Shown piece by piece: positions 8,010 to 16,601 of a DNA stretch of 33,050 bases. This DNA comes from Roseospira navarrensis. Its GTDB lineage: Bacteria; Pseudomonadota; Alphaproteobacteria; Rhodospirillales; Rhodospirillaceae. How positions within the stretch are numbered: position 1 is the stretch's first letter; every line of letters starts with the position of its first letter. The stretch is taken from the NCBI RefSeq assembly GCF_009601025.1, contig NZ_WIVE01000047.1, positions 1-33,050 on the forward strand, given 5' to 3'. Below the pieces are notes generated by a model. The model was given only the letters and a program-made list of their open reading frames with translations, did no database searches and was not told where the DNA came from. A program made the position numbers and the translations under genes.

Positions 8010-10520
8010 ATGGCAAAGCTTCCGGTTCATTTCGAGGTGCGCACCGGCCTGCGACCGGACGAGATCACCGGCGACGACCGCCGCTTTCTGTTCTCCGCCA
8101 TGCGGTTGATGGGAAGCTGGGACGTCTTCGGCCAGTACAATGATGGCACCTGGGTCCCCGCCGTCATGGAGCGGGTCATCGCCGACGACGGCTGCGAGGC
8201 GTGGCGGACAACCGTGGCGCTGGACGAGGCCGGCATCGGCCGGACCTTTCGATGGACCGTGCGAGCCGATACGACCGACGGCCGCCAGGATATCGAGGCG
8301 CTGCCGACCGAGGTGCGCGACCACAAAAGCGAGGCGCGCCACCGGACCTTCACCCTGTGGCGGGCCGGCCAGACCGAGGTCTATCACCTGACGGCCATGC
8401 GTCGGATGGGCGCCAACAAGGTCTATCACAAGGGTCCCGACGCGCCGCCCGGCATCCGCTTCGCCTGCTGGGCGCCGAACGCGCGCTGTGTCGAGGTGGT
8501 GCGGGGCCATGCCGACAGCGGCTACATCCACAACGACGGCCGGGGCATCGTCGGCCGGCCCTACCGCATGGCGCGCGATTGCGACGGCGTGTGGACCACG
8601 GACCCCTTGATCGAGCCCGACCTGGCCGACTTCGCCGCCTGGGACCATGTGCCGTACATGTTCCGCGTCACCCGCAAGGACGGCAGTGTGCGCTATCGCA
8701 CCGACCTGTTCTCGCGCTGCCAGATCGGTCGCGGCAACAAGGACCCGGAGGAGCCGGCCAGCGGCTGGGACGGCACCCGCGACGACGTGGACGGAACCCT
8801 CGCCTGCTCGGTGGTGGTCGATCCCGAGCAGATCACCGGCGAATTCGACGAGGGCGTGTGGCCCGAAACGGACTGGACCACGCCGTCCGCCTTCTGGGCC
8901 GACGAGTTCACCGACGGCAAGCCGGTGCCGACGCGGGTCGAGGATCTGGTCATCTATGAACTTCATGTGGCCGCGCTGGGCTTCGGCCGCATCGACCCGC
9001 GCACCGGCGAACCCGACCCCGGCACCCTGGCCGATGCCATCGCCCTGCTGGACTATCTGGAAGACCTGGGCGTCAATTGCATCGAACTGCTGCCCATGAA
9101 CGAGTACGAGGGCAACGCCGCCTGGGGCTACGGGTCCTCGCACTTCCTGGCCATCGAGTTTTCCGGCGGCGGCCGCGACCAGATGAAGTACTTCGTCCGG
9201 GCGTGCCACCGGCGCGGCATCGCCGTCCTGCTGGACGTGGTCTACAACCACTACATCCACGAGGCCGGCCGGGCGCAGTGGATGTATGACTCGCCGGACG
9301 ATATCGACAACATCTGGTACTGGTACGAGGGACGGCCCGAGCAGTACGTGGACTATCAACGCGCCGCGCTGCAGGGGGCGGGCGAGCGGCCGGCATCCGG
9401 ACACGGCGGGTACATCGATAATCTCTCGACCGGGTACGCCCCCCGATTCTACGAAGAGATCGTCCGCCAGCTCTTCATCAGCAGCGCGGCCATGCTGATG
9501 ACGGAATTCCATATCGACGGCTTCCGCGTCGATCAGACCACATCGATCCATGCCTATGCGGTCCGGCACGCCAACGGGGCGCCCGCCGACGATGCCCGCG
9601 CGTTCGGGGTCAAGTTCCTGCGCGAGTGGTGCCGCACGCTCAAGCTCATCAAGCCGAGCGTGATCCTGACGGCCGAGGATCATTCCGGCTGGTCGCGCGT
9701 CACCGAACCCGTCGAGACCGGCGGGCTGGGCTTCGATGCCGCGTGGTACGCCGATTTTTACCACCACCTGATCGGGGACGGGACCAACGATCCCACCAAA
9801 GCGCGCCTGTTGTGGACCGCCGGGCGGGGCGGGAACGGTCCGGTGGCCATGACCACCTTCGCGAGCGCGTTGAGCGCGGCCGCGCACGCCTCGGTCGTTT
9901 ATCACGAGTCCCACGACGAGGCCGGCAACGGCGAGAACACCGCCCGCACCATCGTCACGGCGGTCAACCTCGCCCCGCTGGTGGGCGAGACGCGACGCTG
10001 GGCCGAGGCGCGGTGCCGGGTGGTTGCGGCGCTATCGCTCCTCTCCCCCGGCACGCCGATGTTCTTCATGGGCGGGGAGGTGGGCGCGGCCCAGCCCTAT
10101 CGCTACAACGATTTTCTGTGGCACCGCGAGGATCTGGAGGGACTGCGCGCCGGCGACGGGGCACGCCTGTTCGCGTTCTATCAGGCCGCCATCGGTCTGC
10201 GCCGAGGGTCGGCGGCCCTGCGGTCGCGGGCCATCGACATCGTGCATGTCCATGACGCCAATCGCGTCATCGCGGTCCGTCGGTGGGACGCGGGCGAGCA
10301 ATGCCTTGTTCTGGCCAGCCTGAACGCTCGACCGTTCGAGGCCGGATACACAGTGCACAGTGAAGGCCTGCCCGACGGCGACTGGCACGAGGTGCTGAAC
10401 AGCGACGCCCTCCAGTTCGGCGGGTGTGGGGTGACCAACGCCGGCCCCGTGACCGCGACCGGCGGCGCGCTCAGCCCGGTCCTTCCCCGCTGCGGCGTGG
10501 TCGCCCTGCGCCACGGATAA
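8010..10520 (+). CDS. GH13 alpha-amylase-family enzyme, branching-enzyme-like, with N-terminal starch-binding-type domain
   Basis: The 836-aa protein begins with about 130 residues resembling a CBM20-like fold (RLMGSWDVFGQYNDG). A CBM48-like segment follows (about 148-260, FACWAPNARCVEVV), then the GH13 barrel. The four conserved regions are present: DVVYNH (409-414), GFRVD with nucleophile Asp508, TAED with acid/base Glu556, and SHDE with transition-state stabiliser Asp636. SHDE resembles glycogen branching enzymes and maltooligosyltrehalose hydrolases more than plain amylases, so transfer or cleavage of alpha-glucan is likely. The ATG at 8010 is preceded by AGAAGGG at a good distance. There is no signal peptide, so it should act in the cytoplasm. 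It is the last gene of the AGE/DJ-1/GH13 operon. The exact specificity (branching, trehalohydrolase or other) remains open. Confidence 0.85.
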   Translation: MAKLPVHFEVRTGLRPDEITGDDRRFLFSAMRLMGSWDVFGQYNDGTWVPAVMERVIADDGCEAWRTTVALDEAGIGRTFRWTVRADTTDGRQDIEALPTEVRDHKSEARHRTFTLWRAGQTEVYHLTAMRRMGANKVYHKGPDAPPGIRFACWAPNARCVEVVRGHADSGYIHNDGRGIVGRPYRMARDCDGVWTTDPLIEPDLADFAAWDHVPYMFRVTRKDGSVRYRTDLFSRCQIGRGNKDPEEPASGWDGTRDDVDGTLACSVVVDPEQITGEFDEGVWPETDWTTPSAFWADEFTDGKPVPTRVEDLVIYELHVAALGFGRIDPRTGEPDPGTLADAIALLDYLEDLGVNCIELLPMNEYEGNAAWGYGSSHFLAIEFSGGGRDQMKYFVRACHRRGIAVLLDVVYNHYIHEAGRAQWMYDSPDDIDNIWYWYEGRPEQYVDYQRAALQGAGERPASGHGGYIDNLSTGYAPRFYEEIVRQLFISSAAMLMTEFHIDGFRVDQTTSIHAYAVRHANGAPADDARAFGVKFLREWCRTLKLIKPSVILTAEDHSGWSRVTEPVETGGLGFDAAWYADFYHHLIGDGTNDPTKARLLWTAGRGGNGPVAMTTFASALSAAAHASVVYHESHDEAGNGENTARTIVTAVNLAPLVGETRRWAEARCRVVAALSLLSPGTPMFFMGGEVGAAQPYRYNDFLWHREDLEGLRAGDGARLFAFYQAAIGLRRGSAALRSRAIDIVHVHDANRVIAVRRWDAGEQCLVLASLNARPFEAGYTVHSEGLPDGDWHEVLNSDALQFGGCGVTNAGPVTATGGALSPVLPRCGVVALRHG

Positions 10521-10528
10521 CCGGACCC

Positions 10529-10566
10529 GACCGCCTCGATCCTGAGTCGCCTGGATCGAGGCGGTC
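10529..10566 (+). terminator. Perfect 14-bp hairpin after the GH13 gene
   Basis: The arms 10529-10542 and 10553-10566 are perfectly complementary (GACCGCCTCGATCC and its reverse complement) around a 10-nt loop. The hairpin begins 8 nt after the GH13 stop codon. No T-run follows, so it is either a Rho-assisted terminator or a 3'-end RNA-stabilising hairpin. It separates the carbohydrate operon from the defence operon. Confidence 0.6.
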
Positions 10567-10637
10567 CCCGGCGCGGCCGCACCGACCCGTCCGGGCAAGT
10601 GGCGTCCGACAAACGATACCGCACGGTGGACTGCCGC

Positions 10638-10666
10638 TTGACGCGCCCCGCCGCTTCGTTCGAAAT
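10638..10666 (+). promoter_or_regulatory. Possible sigma70-type promoter for the defence operon
   Basis: TTGACG at 10638-10643 is a near-consensus -35 element. The hexamer 17 nt downstream (CGAAAT, 10661-10666) matches the -10 consensus only weakly. The DNA between 10660 and 10710 is clearly AT-richer than its surroundings. This is the only gap large enough for a promoter ahead of the nine-gene operon, but the exact boxes are uncertain. Confidence 0.3.
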
Positions 10667-10715
10667 GGTGTTGTTGTGAACATATTTCCCTCTTTGGATT
10701 CATAAGGTCTGGCGC

Positions 10716-12551
10716 GTGTTTGACCCTTTCGGACCCCAACCGACCCCGTGCAACGATTACGAACGACTGGCCAAACACGTGCTGCAGGAAAGCGTGGTGC
10801 CGTTTCTGGGCGCGGGATTTACATACGGGGCCACGGACGGCGGGGCGTACAAGATCGAGCCTCAAACAATGCCGAAGGCTCTGACCGCCCTGCTCCAGAC
10901 GGCTCTCGCGGGTCCTCCCTGTGATGGTCGACCGCCCGGCTGCACGGTCCGGGTTGCCTCGGCGGAGGCCCAGAAAAGCGGAAGCCTGGGCGAACTCTCC
11001 GAGTTGGTCCATCTGCTGCACGGGCCGCGCCATCTGTGCGAGACGTTGCAGATCGCGAACCTCGCGACGCTGCGCCCCCTGGCGAGCCACCGCTATCTGG
11101 TCTACCTCGTCCGCGAGGGACTGATTCGAGAGATCATCACCACGAACTACGATACCTGCCTGGAAACCGCCTTCTCGGAGAGTCTGGAAGACCCGGCCGC
11201 GGCGGCCCGTCAGCTTGCCGTCGTAACCTCGCTGGAGGCCTACCGCACCCTTGCGGGCTGTCGGGCGGCTCCCGGCCAGCTTCTCATCTACAAGATCAAC
11301 GGCTGCGCCCGTGAATACGCGGCGGTGCGGCACTCGTGCGACCAGGCGACGGCGGAGGAGGCCGCGCGCAACATCATCCTGACCGAACGCCAGCTTCAGA
11401 CGTTCCGTCAGGAACAGTGGGCGCAGGACCTGCTGCGGGACCGGGCCCGTACCCGGAACCTTCTGTTTTCGGGCTTCGGCAGCGCCGAGCCCCAGGTTCG
11501 GCATACCGTGCTGACCCTGATGGAAGAATTCGCCGACGGCCAGCGCGTGCGCGTGCCGGACGAGACCATGGACCTTCCGAACGCCCCGTTCATCCATGTC
11601 TACGGCCACACGCTGAGTTTCTACCAGACCCAGATCCTGGTCGGCTTCCTGGATGCCCACAGCCACCCCGTGCGCCTCAGGGATCATCCGGAAGCCCGCA
11701 TCGAGCCCCTCTTTCGCAACGTCTTCTGTAGCGCGGGAGAGGGCGACACGCTCTCGGCCAGCACCTTCATGCAGACCCTGTTCGTCACCGTGTTTCGCGC
11801 CCTGGTGCTGCGGGCCACGGGTCCCGATCAGGACCTGGCCCTGTGGCTGCGCAACCAGACGCCCGGCGCCTGGCGCGCGTGGCTCTCACTCCCCGGGCGC
11901 CTGCTCGCACCACCCAGGAGGGACACCGGGGCGCCGGGTCCCGTGGACCGCGCGGACGGCGACGCGCTGCTGAAGGCCTCCGACACCGGCGCGTTCCCGT
12001 TGCCCCTGTGGCGCCTGCTGCACACCATGCGGTTTCCCAGCCGCCCCATGCCGCCGGACTGCTACGTCCCCCTGAGGGACGAGCCAGTGCTGGTGCTGCT
12101 GACCATGGCCTTCCTGGCCGCGTTCGGCGGTCCGACCCTGTCGAGGCCGCCGTTCGACCTGACCGTGACACCACCGCCCGGCGGAGACGACGCCGGCAGC
12201 CAGGGTGGACCCAGGCCGATGCACGTGCGGCTGATCGAGGATGCGGCCATCCAGACCGTATTCAGCACTCAGGGCGTCCCACGCGGGTCGCGCCTGATCC
12301 GGCTGATCGCCATTCCGTCGCGCCGCCCCGGCGTGGTCGAGGGCCGATGGTCGAACGTGCAACCCGTCGGCCCGGGCCAGCCTGCCCTTCTGCGGATCGG
12401 CCGATTCGCCGTCGTGTCAGCCGCCGACCTGGTGCGCACGGCCCGCGTGCCCGACCGGCTGCCCCACGTGCTGTTCGACTGCTTCGGCGCGGTTCGCCCG
12501 GAACCGGCCGCCCGCCTCACCCGCCTGTCTCCCTCCGGAGGACCGTCATGA
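10716..12551 (+). CDS. SIR2-like domain protein, candidate defence effector (NADase-type fold)
   Basis: The 611-aa product has an N-terminal SIR2-like Rossmann domain. It shows VPFLGAGFT (GAG loop at 32-34), EIITTNYD (TTNYD at 142-146, where Asn144 matches the catalytic Asn of SIR2 NADases), YKINGC (193-197) and LLFSGFGS (250-256). SIR2-like defence proteins such as ThsA and DSR2 deplete NAD+ on phage infection. The usual catalytic His in the K-x-H-G segment is replaced by Asn195, so activity is not assured. Residues 290-611 are unrecognised; I see no clear CARF, SAVED or TPR pattern. The start is GTG 10716, with AAGG 8 nt upstream. The stop overlaps the next gene's ATG (ATGA). It is first in an operon ending with cmr6, in the position of the effector of a Lamassu/ABC-three-component system. 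Confidence 0.78.
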   Translation: MFDPFGPQPTPCNDYERLAKHVLQESVVPFLGAGFTYGATDGGAYKIEPQTMPKALTALLQTALAGPPCDGRPPGCTVRVASAEAQKSGSLGELSELVHLLHGPRHLCETLQIANLATLRPLASHRYLVYLVREGLIREIITTNYDTCLETAFSESLEDPAAAARQLAVVTSLEAYRTLAGCRAAPGQLLIYKINGCAREYAAVRHSCDQATAEEAARNIILTERQLQTFRQEQWAQDLLRDRARTRNLLFSGFGSAEPQVRHTVLTLMEEFADGQRVRVPDETMDLPNAPFIHVYGHTLSFYQTQILVGFLDAHSHPVRLRDHPEARIEPLFRNVFCSAGEGDTLSASTFMQTLFVTVFRALVLRATGPDQDLALWLRNQTPGAWRAWLSLPGRLLAPPRRDTGAPGPVDRADGDALLKASDTGAFPLPLWRLLHTMRFPSRPMPPDCYVPLRDEPVLVLLTMAFLAAFGGPTLSRPPFDLTVTPPPGGDDAGSQGGPRPMHVRLIEDAAIQTVFSTQGVPRGSRLIRLIAIPSRRPGVVEGRWSNVQPVGPGQPALLRIGRFAVVSAADLVRTARVPDRLPHVLFDCFGAVRPEPAARLTRLSPSGGPS

Positions 12552-13240
12552 CCGATCAGGCCGCCGCGAACAAAGACAAGGTCCTGGAGGCGCATCGCCT
12601 GGTCGGCACGGATGAGCCAGCCGCCACGCCCGCCGACCGGCGGCCCTGGACGCGCCACGCCATCTATCGCAGTCGCATCTGCATCGCCACGCACCTGTCC
12701 TTCCTGGACCCGGAATGCCGCATGCCCGGCGACGTGGATGAACCCAAGGCGGCGCTGTTCCGCTACCTGCGCCAGGTTCAACAGACGGTCATGGACCACG
12801 GACTCATTCTGCCGCTGGCCGTCGTGATCGAGGTGCCGAAACAGGACCCCGAAACGCTGTTCGTCAAGGCCCTGAAACGCTGGGGCAGCGACCAGACGTG
12901 GCATCGGGGCGGGTTCACGCTCTACCTCGAAGAGCCCGGCGAGGCGGTCAAGCGGCGCCTGCACGACCTGCTGAATCCGACGGCGGAGGCGATGCAGGGC
13001 CTGACCCTCGACGAACCCCACGACCAGGCCTGGTATGCCGCCCGTCTCGAAGGCGCAGCGCAGAAGGCCGAGACCAATTCACATCCCTGGGCGGCGGACC
13101 TCGCCCGTCTGTGCGCGCAGCACCTGGAAAACGACCAACCGGCACCGGAGATGACGAACGGCGTTCCGGCCTTGAACGATTGGAAGAGTCAAAAGCTGCA
13201 GGAGATCCGGGACTTGGCCGATGGGAGCGCCCGGCCATGA
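12548..13240 (+). CDS. Unrecognised 230-aa protein, middle component between SIR2 and SMC-like genes
   Basis: I do not recognise a domain. The protein is soluble, has no membrane segment or signal peptide, and is rich in Trp, His and charged residues. A run of hydrophobic beta-like segments lies at about 80-100 (LILPLAVVIEVPK), with a helical C-terminal half. A strong ribosome site (GGAGG at 12537-12541, 6 nt before ATG) supports the start. Both ends overlap the neighbours by ATGA, so it is translationally coupled to the SIR2 gene and to the ABC ATPase gene. In Lamassu (lmuC), DdmABC (ddmB) and the ABC-three-component systems a small protein of this size sits in exactly this position and bridges effector and SMC-like ATPase. 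That role is an inference from position, not from sequence motifs. Confidence 0.75.
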   Translation: MTDQAAANKDKVLEAHRLVGTDEPAATPADRRPWTRHAIYRSRICIATHLSFLDPECRMPGDVDEPKAALFRYLRQVQQTVMDHGLILPLAVVIEVPKQDPETLFVKALKRWGSDQTWHRGGFTLYLEEPGEAVKRRLHDLLNPTAEAMQGLTLDEPHDQAWYAARLEGAAQKAETNSHPWAADLARLCAQHLENDQPAPEMTNGVPALNDWKSQKLQEIRDLADGSARP

Positions 13241-15405
13241 GCCCGCAGGGTCTCGACACCATTCAGCGGATCAAACGGGTCACGCTGCGGGATTTTCGCG
13301 GGTTCAAGGGCGACCACACCCTCGACACCGACGCCGATCTGGTGCTCATCAGCGGGCCGAACGGTCATGGCAAGACCAGTGTGCTGGAAGCCCTGACCCT
13401 GCTGCTGACCGGCTGGCACGACCCGGCAAGAAGCCCGGCGGAGCTGATCGCGCGCGATGCCGCCGCGGCCCCGCAGACCCGGGGCGAACCGCCGCCGGAA
13501 GGGCCCGTCCGGCCCCAGTTCCGCCTGTCCGCCGAGGCTCGGGACGCGGATCAAAAGGAACGAACCCTCACGCTGGCCTTCCCGCCCTCCCCGAACATCC
13601 CGAACGGGACGGCCGGCGCGACAGACGCCACCGACGGCGATGCACACGAAACGCCCGCGACACCGGCGGTGGCGGGGCCGGTCCCCATGCCGGACGGGCT
13701 GCCGCCCTCGCAGCTCTCTGGTCCGGACACCGAGGATCGGGAACTGCCCGCCCGCCTTTGCGCCTTTTTCCAGGATCGGCTGGACCTTCTGTTCGACCAG
13801 GCGGCAACCGGCCGCACCTTCCGCGATGTGTTCGAGCCCTTGCCGCTTGAGGTCACGCGTGTGCAGGACCGGCTGGACTCCCTGCGCGCGGAACTTAAAG
13901 ACGAGGAAAAGGCTCCCCGCTACCGCGATGCATGGTCCGGAAAGCCGGTCGAAGAGCTGGATGGCGCACTGGCCGACGCCTGGGCGGGCGTCGCGAACAC
14001 CCTTCGGTTCCTGTCTGCCTTCACCAAGCACGACGGGCCGAACGCATTCCCTCCGGTTCCGGCCCGTATCACCGACCACACGGAGATGGACGCGTTTGCC
14101 ACCAGGGTCATCGATGCTCTCGGCGGGCGGGCGGCCCGGCTCGACCGCGACGGGCTGCGCCACAGCTTCCGGCAGGCGCTCGAAAGCGCCCTGTCCGCTT
14201 GGATCGCCCAGGCCCAGAAGGACGCCGGGACGGCCACCGCGAGAACGACCAAACTCCAGGCCGAATTGGCCGAAACACGAAACCGGCTCGCGGCGATCGA
14301 ACAGGCGTTCCCCACCCTGGACGCGGACATCGCCCGGTTCTCGGCCACGGAGGATGGCCTGCCCAATGCCCTGGACGTGTTCCGTGTCCTGGCGCGCCAT
14401 GCCCGGGACTGGGCGCGTCCGGTGGATGACCATGGGCTGCCGGAAGACCAGCGCGAAAAGCTCTCACGCGTGACCGAGGAATTCGGCCTCGTGAACCCCG
14501 ATGATGCGGGCAAGTGCGGGGAAGCCCTCGGCACATGGCTGGAACTGCGCCTGGATGCCCGCGCGGAGCGCGATGGCCTGCGCGAGCAGGAGCGGGCATT
14601 GACCCGTGCGATCGAGGGCAGCCTGTCCTCCCATCGCCTGAAAAAACTGCAATGGGCGCAGGACCGGCTCCGACCCGGCCTGACCGCCCTGGCGAACGCG
14701 TGGGAGGCGCGGCACGCCTTCACCCGTCACCGCGAGAACACGGAAGGCCGGCGTCGCGCCCGCGAGGCTCTGAAGGAGGTCCTGGCCGCCGTGAAGACGG
14801 TCGATACCGACCTGAAGAATCTGACGGCGCCCGACCAGAACACCATGAAGGAACTCAAACAGCGGGCCGATCAGGTGCTGTGGCGGTTCAGTCTGGTCGA
14901 AGGGGTTCGGCCGCTGCACCTGATCGGGCAGGACAAGGCCCCCGTCGCCGACAGAACACCGCGCGTCTACGACATCCGCACCGACGACGGCCGGCCGCTC
15001 AGGGACCTTTCCACCGGGCAGCGCGCCCAGGTCGGCGTTTCGCTGCTGGTTGCGCAGAACCTCGCCGCGTCGATGTACCTGAACCACCGCGTCATCCTGC
15101 TGGATGACGTCACCACCGCCTACGGCCTGTCCAACCTGACGCGCGAGGCCATCCTGTGGCGTCAGTTCGCCTACGGGGCCGACGACGACAGCCCCCAGAA
15201 GCGGCAGATCTTCATCTCCTCCCATCATGAGGACATGACCAACCACCTGCTTGATCTGCTGGTGCCGCCGCCGGGCCGGTCCATGCGGCTGATCCGCTTC
15301 ACGGGCTGGTCCAACACGAACGGACCGGAGATCGAGACCTTTCAGGTCGAGCCCAGCGAGGATGTCCCGGTCGAGGCGCTGAAAGCCTCGCTCGGCGCAT
15401 TCTGA
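13237..15405 (+). CDS. SMC/RecF-like ABC ATPase (AAA_23-type), LmuB/DdmC-like by context
   Basis: The 722-aa protein begins with an SMC/RecF-type head: strand VTLRDFRGFKG, then Walker A GPNGHGKT at 40-47. The second half of the head is C-terminal, with signature LSTGQ at 591-595, Walker B ILLDD ending in Asp623-Asp624, and an H-loop SSHHE with His663/His664. Between the halves lies a helical, coiled-coil-prone region (about 330-540) much shorter than in true SMC proteins. A Gly/Ala/Pro/Thr-rich insertion of roughly 45 residues (about 122-168) looks disordered. Walker B has DD as in RecF rather than DE. SMC-like ATPases of Lamassu-type systems sense or load on foreign DNA and release an effector. 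The ATG overlaps the stop of the 230-aa gene, and cmr1 starts 17 nt after this gene ends. Confidence 0.85.
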   Translation: MSPQGLDTIQRIKRVTLRDFRGFKGDHTLDTDADLVLISGPNGHGKTSVLEALTLLLTGWHDPARSPAELIARDAAAAPQTRGEPPPEGPVRPQFRLSAEARDADQKERTLTLAFPPSPNIPNGTAGATDATDGDAHETPATPAVAGPVPMPDGLPPSQLSGPDTEDRELPARLCAFFQDRLDLLFDQAATGRTFRDVFEPLPLEVTRVQDRLDSLRAELKDEEKAPRYRDAWSGKPVEELDGALADAWAGVANTLRFLSAFTKHDGPNAFPPVPARITDHTEMDAFATRVIDALGGRAARLDRDGLRHSFRQALESALSAWIAQAQKDAGTATARTTKLQAELAETRNRLAAIEQAFPTLDADIARFSATEDGLPNALDVFRVLARHARDWARPVDDHGLPEDQREKLSRVTEEFGLVNPDDAGKCGEALGTWLELRLDARAERDGLREQERALTRAIEGSLSSHRLKKLQWAQDRLRPGLTALANAWEARHAFTRHRENTEGRRRAREALKEVLAAVKTVDTDLKNLTAPDQNTMKELKQRADQVLWRFSLVEGVRPLHLIGQDKAPVADRTPRVYDIRTDDGRPLRDLSTGQRAQVGVSLLVAQNLAASMYLNHRVILLDDVTTAYGLSNLTREAILWRQFAYGADDDSPQKRQIFISSHHEDMTNHLLDLLVPPPGRSMRLIRFTGWSNTNGPEIETFQVEPSEDVPVEALKASLGAF

Positions 15406-15422
15406 ACGAAGGAACCTCAGTC

Positions 15423-16601
15423 ATGGTCCAGGCCCTGCGCGCGGACTTTCAGGTGGTCACGCCATTGTTCCTCGGCGGCGCGGATCAGGCCCGGGCCGAA
15501 CTGCGCGCGCCCGCCCTGAAGGGACTCTTGCGCTTCTGGTACCGGGCGGCCGATCCGCTTTTCCTGGACGGCGAGGCCGCCCTGTTCGGCGCCGCCGCCG
15601 GCGACCAGTCCGGGCAAAGCGCGGTGCTGCTGCATGTGGAGGGCAAGGCACCGGCCAATTGCCCGGCCTTCGATGACTTCGATCCACGACGGTTCACAGT
15701 GCGCGGCGCCCGCCAGCCGCTCAACGGGCTGACGTACCTGGGCTATCCCTTCCAGACGCGGGGCCGGGACGCGCGCACGGCGATCCCGCCCGGCCATGCC
15801 TTCGCCCTGCGCTGCCTGTTGCCCCGCGCGGGGGACGGCACGGCGGAGTCGGACCGCGACACGCGGCGCGCCCTGGTCGCGGCCGTGTGGCTGCTGGGAC
15901 ACTTCGGCGCGGCCGGCAGTCGAGCGCGGCGCGGCTTCGGCGGGCTGGCGCTCACCGGCTGGCGTCCGGCCGCCGACGCGCCCGGCGGGGGCGGCCCCTG
16001 GCCGGAGCTGGAGGCCCTGCCCCTGGCCGCCTCGGCCGCAACCGTGTCCGAGGCCGAACAGGCCCTGCGCGGGGGCCTGTCCGTCCTCCGCGACTGGTTT
16101 CCACCGGACGGGTGGCGGCAGGTCCATGGGCGTTCGGAGCATCCCCATCTGGGGCCGGCCTTCCGCTATCGGCTGGAGCCCGAGGGTCATCAGGACTGGG
16201 CGCGGGTCCTGGCCGGCATGGGTTCGGCCCTGCAGCGCTTCCGCGTGGACATGGCGCCCGACGATCCCGGGAACACGGGCGAGGTGACCCCGGCCCGCGC
16301 CAGCTTCGGATTGCCGCTGACGTTTCGCTATCGCGGCGGCGGGACCCGGCCGATCACCATCGTGCCGTTGAACGACCGCAGCAAGGGCACCTACGAGCGT
16401 CACGGCAGCCTGTTGTTCCTGCGCCTGCTGCCGGTCGGCGGACGGCTGCATCCGCTTTACGTGCGCATGGACGGCGCGGTCCCCGGCGAGCAGCCGCCGG
16501 CGGCGGTGCGCGGCCAGATGCGTCCGCTGAAACCCGCCCGGACCAACGCCATGGATGCCTTCTTCGACTCGCTGGCATCGGGCGGGGGGCGCGGCCGATG
16601 A
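15423..16601 (+). CDS. cmr1: Type III-B CRISPR RAMP protein Cmr1
   Basis: The 392-aa product shows the Cmr1 hallmark near the N terminus: TPLFLGGAD followed by RAPALKGLLRFWYRA, where the KGLLRFW stretch is typical of Cmr1 RAMP domains. A second glycine-rich motif (SRARRGFGGLAL, about 160-171) corresponds to the G-loop of the first RAMP domain. Cmr1 sits at the 3' (guide) end of the crRNA in the Cmr complex and helps target RNA recognition. Start ATG 15423 has GAAGGAA about 8 nt upstream. The stop overlaps the cmr2 start (ATGA 16598-16601). It is the first of six contiguous cmr genes. Confidence 0.92.
   Translation: MVQALRADFQVVTPLFLGGADQARAELRAPALKGLLRFWYRAADPLFLDGEAALFGAAAGDQSGQSAVLLHVEGKAPANCPAFDDFDPRRFTVRGARQPLNGLTYLGYPFQTRGRDARTAIPPGHAFALRCLLPRAGDGTAESDRDTRRALVAAVWLLGHFGAAGSRARRGFGGLALTGWRPAADAPGGGGPWPELEALPLAASAATVSEAEQALRGGLSVLRDWFPPDGWRQVHGRSEHPHLGPAFRYRLEPEGHQDWARVLAGMGSALQRFRVDMAPDDPGNTGEVTPARASFGLPLTFRYRGGGTRPITIVPLNDRSKGTYERHGSLLFLRLLPVGGRLHPLYVRMDGAVPGEQPPAAVRGQMRPLKPARTNAMDAFFDSLASGGGRGR

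Noticed and set aside
4680-9914. Antisense open frame of 1744 codons
   Set aside because: It lies opposite three well-supported genes. Its translation is Gly/Val/Arg/His-rich with no domain, as expected for the complement of GC-rich codons.
10032-11687. Antisense open frame of 551 codons across the GH13/SIR2 boundary
   Set aside because: It covers the hairpin and parts of two real genes on the opposite strand, and the composition is that of a shadow frame.
10716-12551. Csm6/Csx1-type CARF-HEPN nuclease as the type III effector
   Set aside because: No RxxxxH HEPN motif in a suitable C-terminal context and no CARF pattern. The SIR2 motifs explain the N-terminal half.
12898-13236. N-terminal extension of the SMC-like ATPase
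   Set aside because: It overlaps the 230-aa gene. The ATPase fold begins right after ATG 13237, with Walker A at residue 40, as usual for this family.
15887-16597. N-terminal extension of Cmr2
   Set aside because: It overlaps cmr1 out of phase. The Cmr2 HD motif lies 16 residues after ATG 16598.
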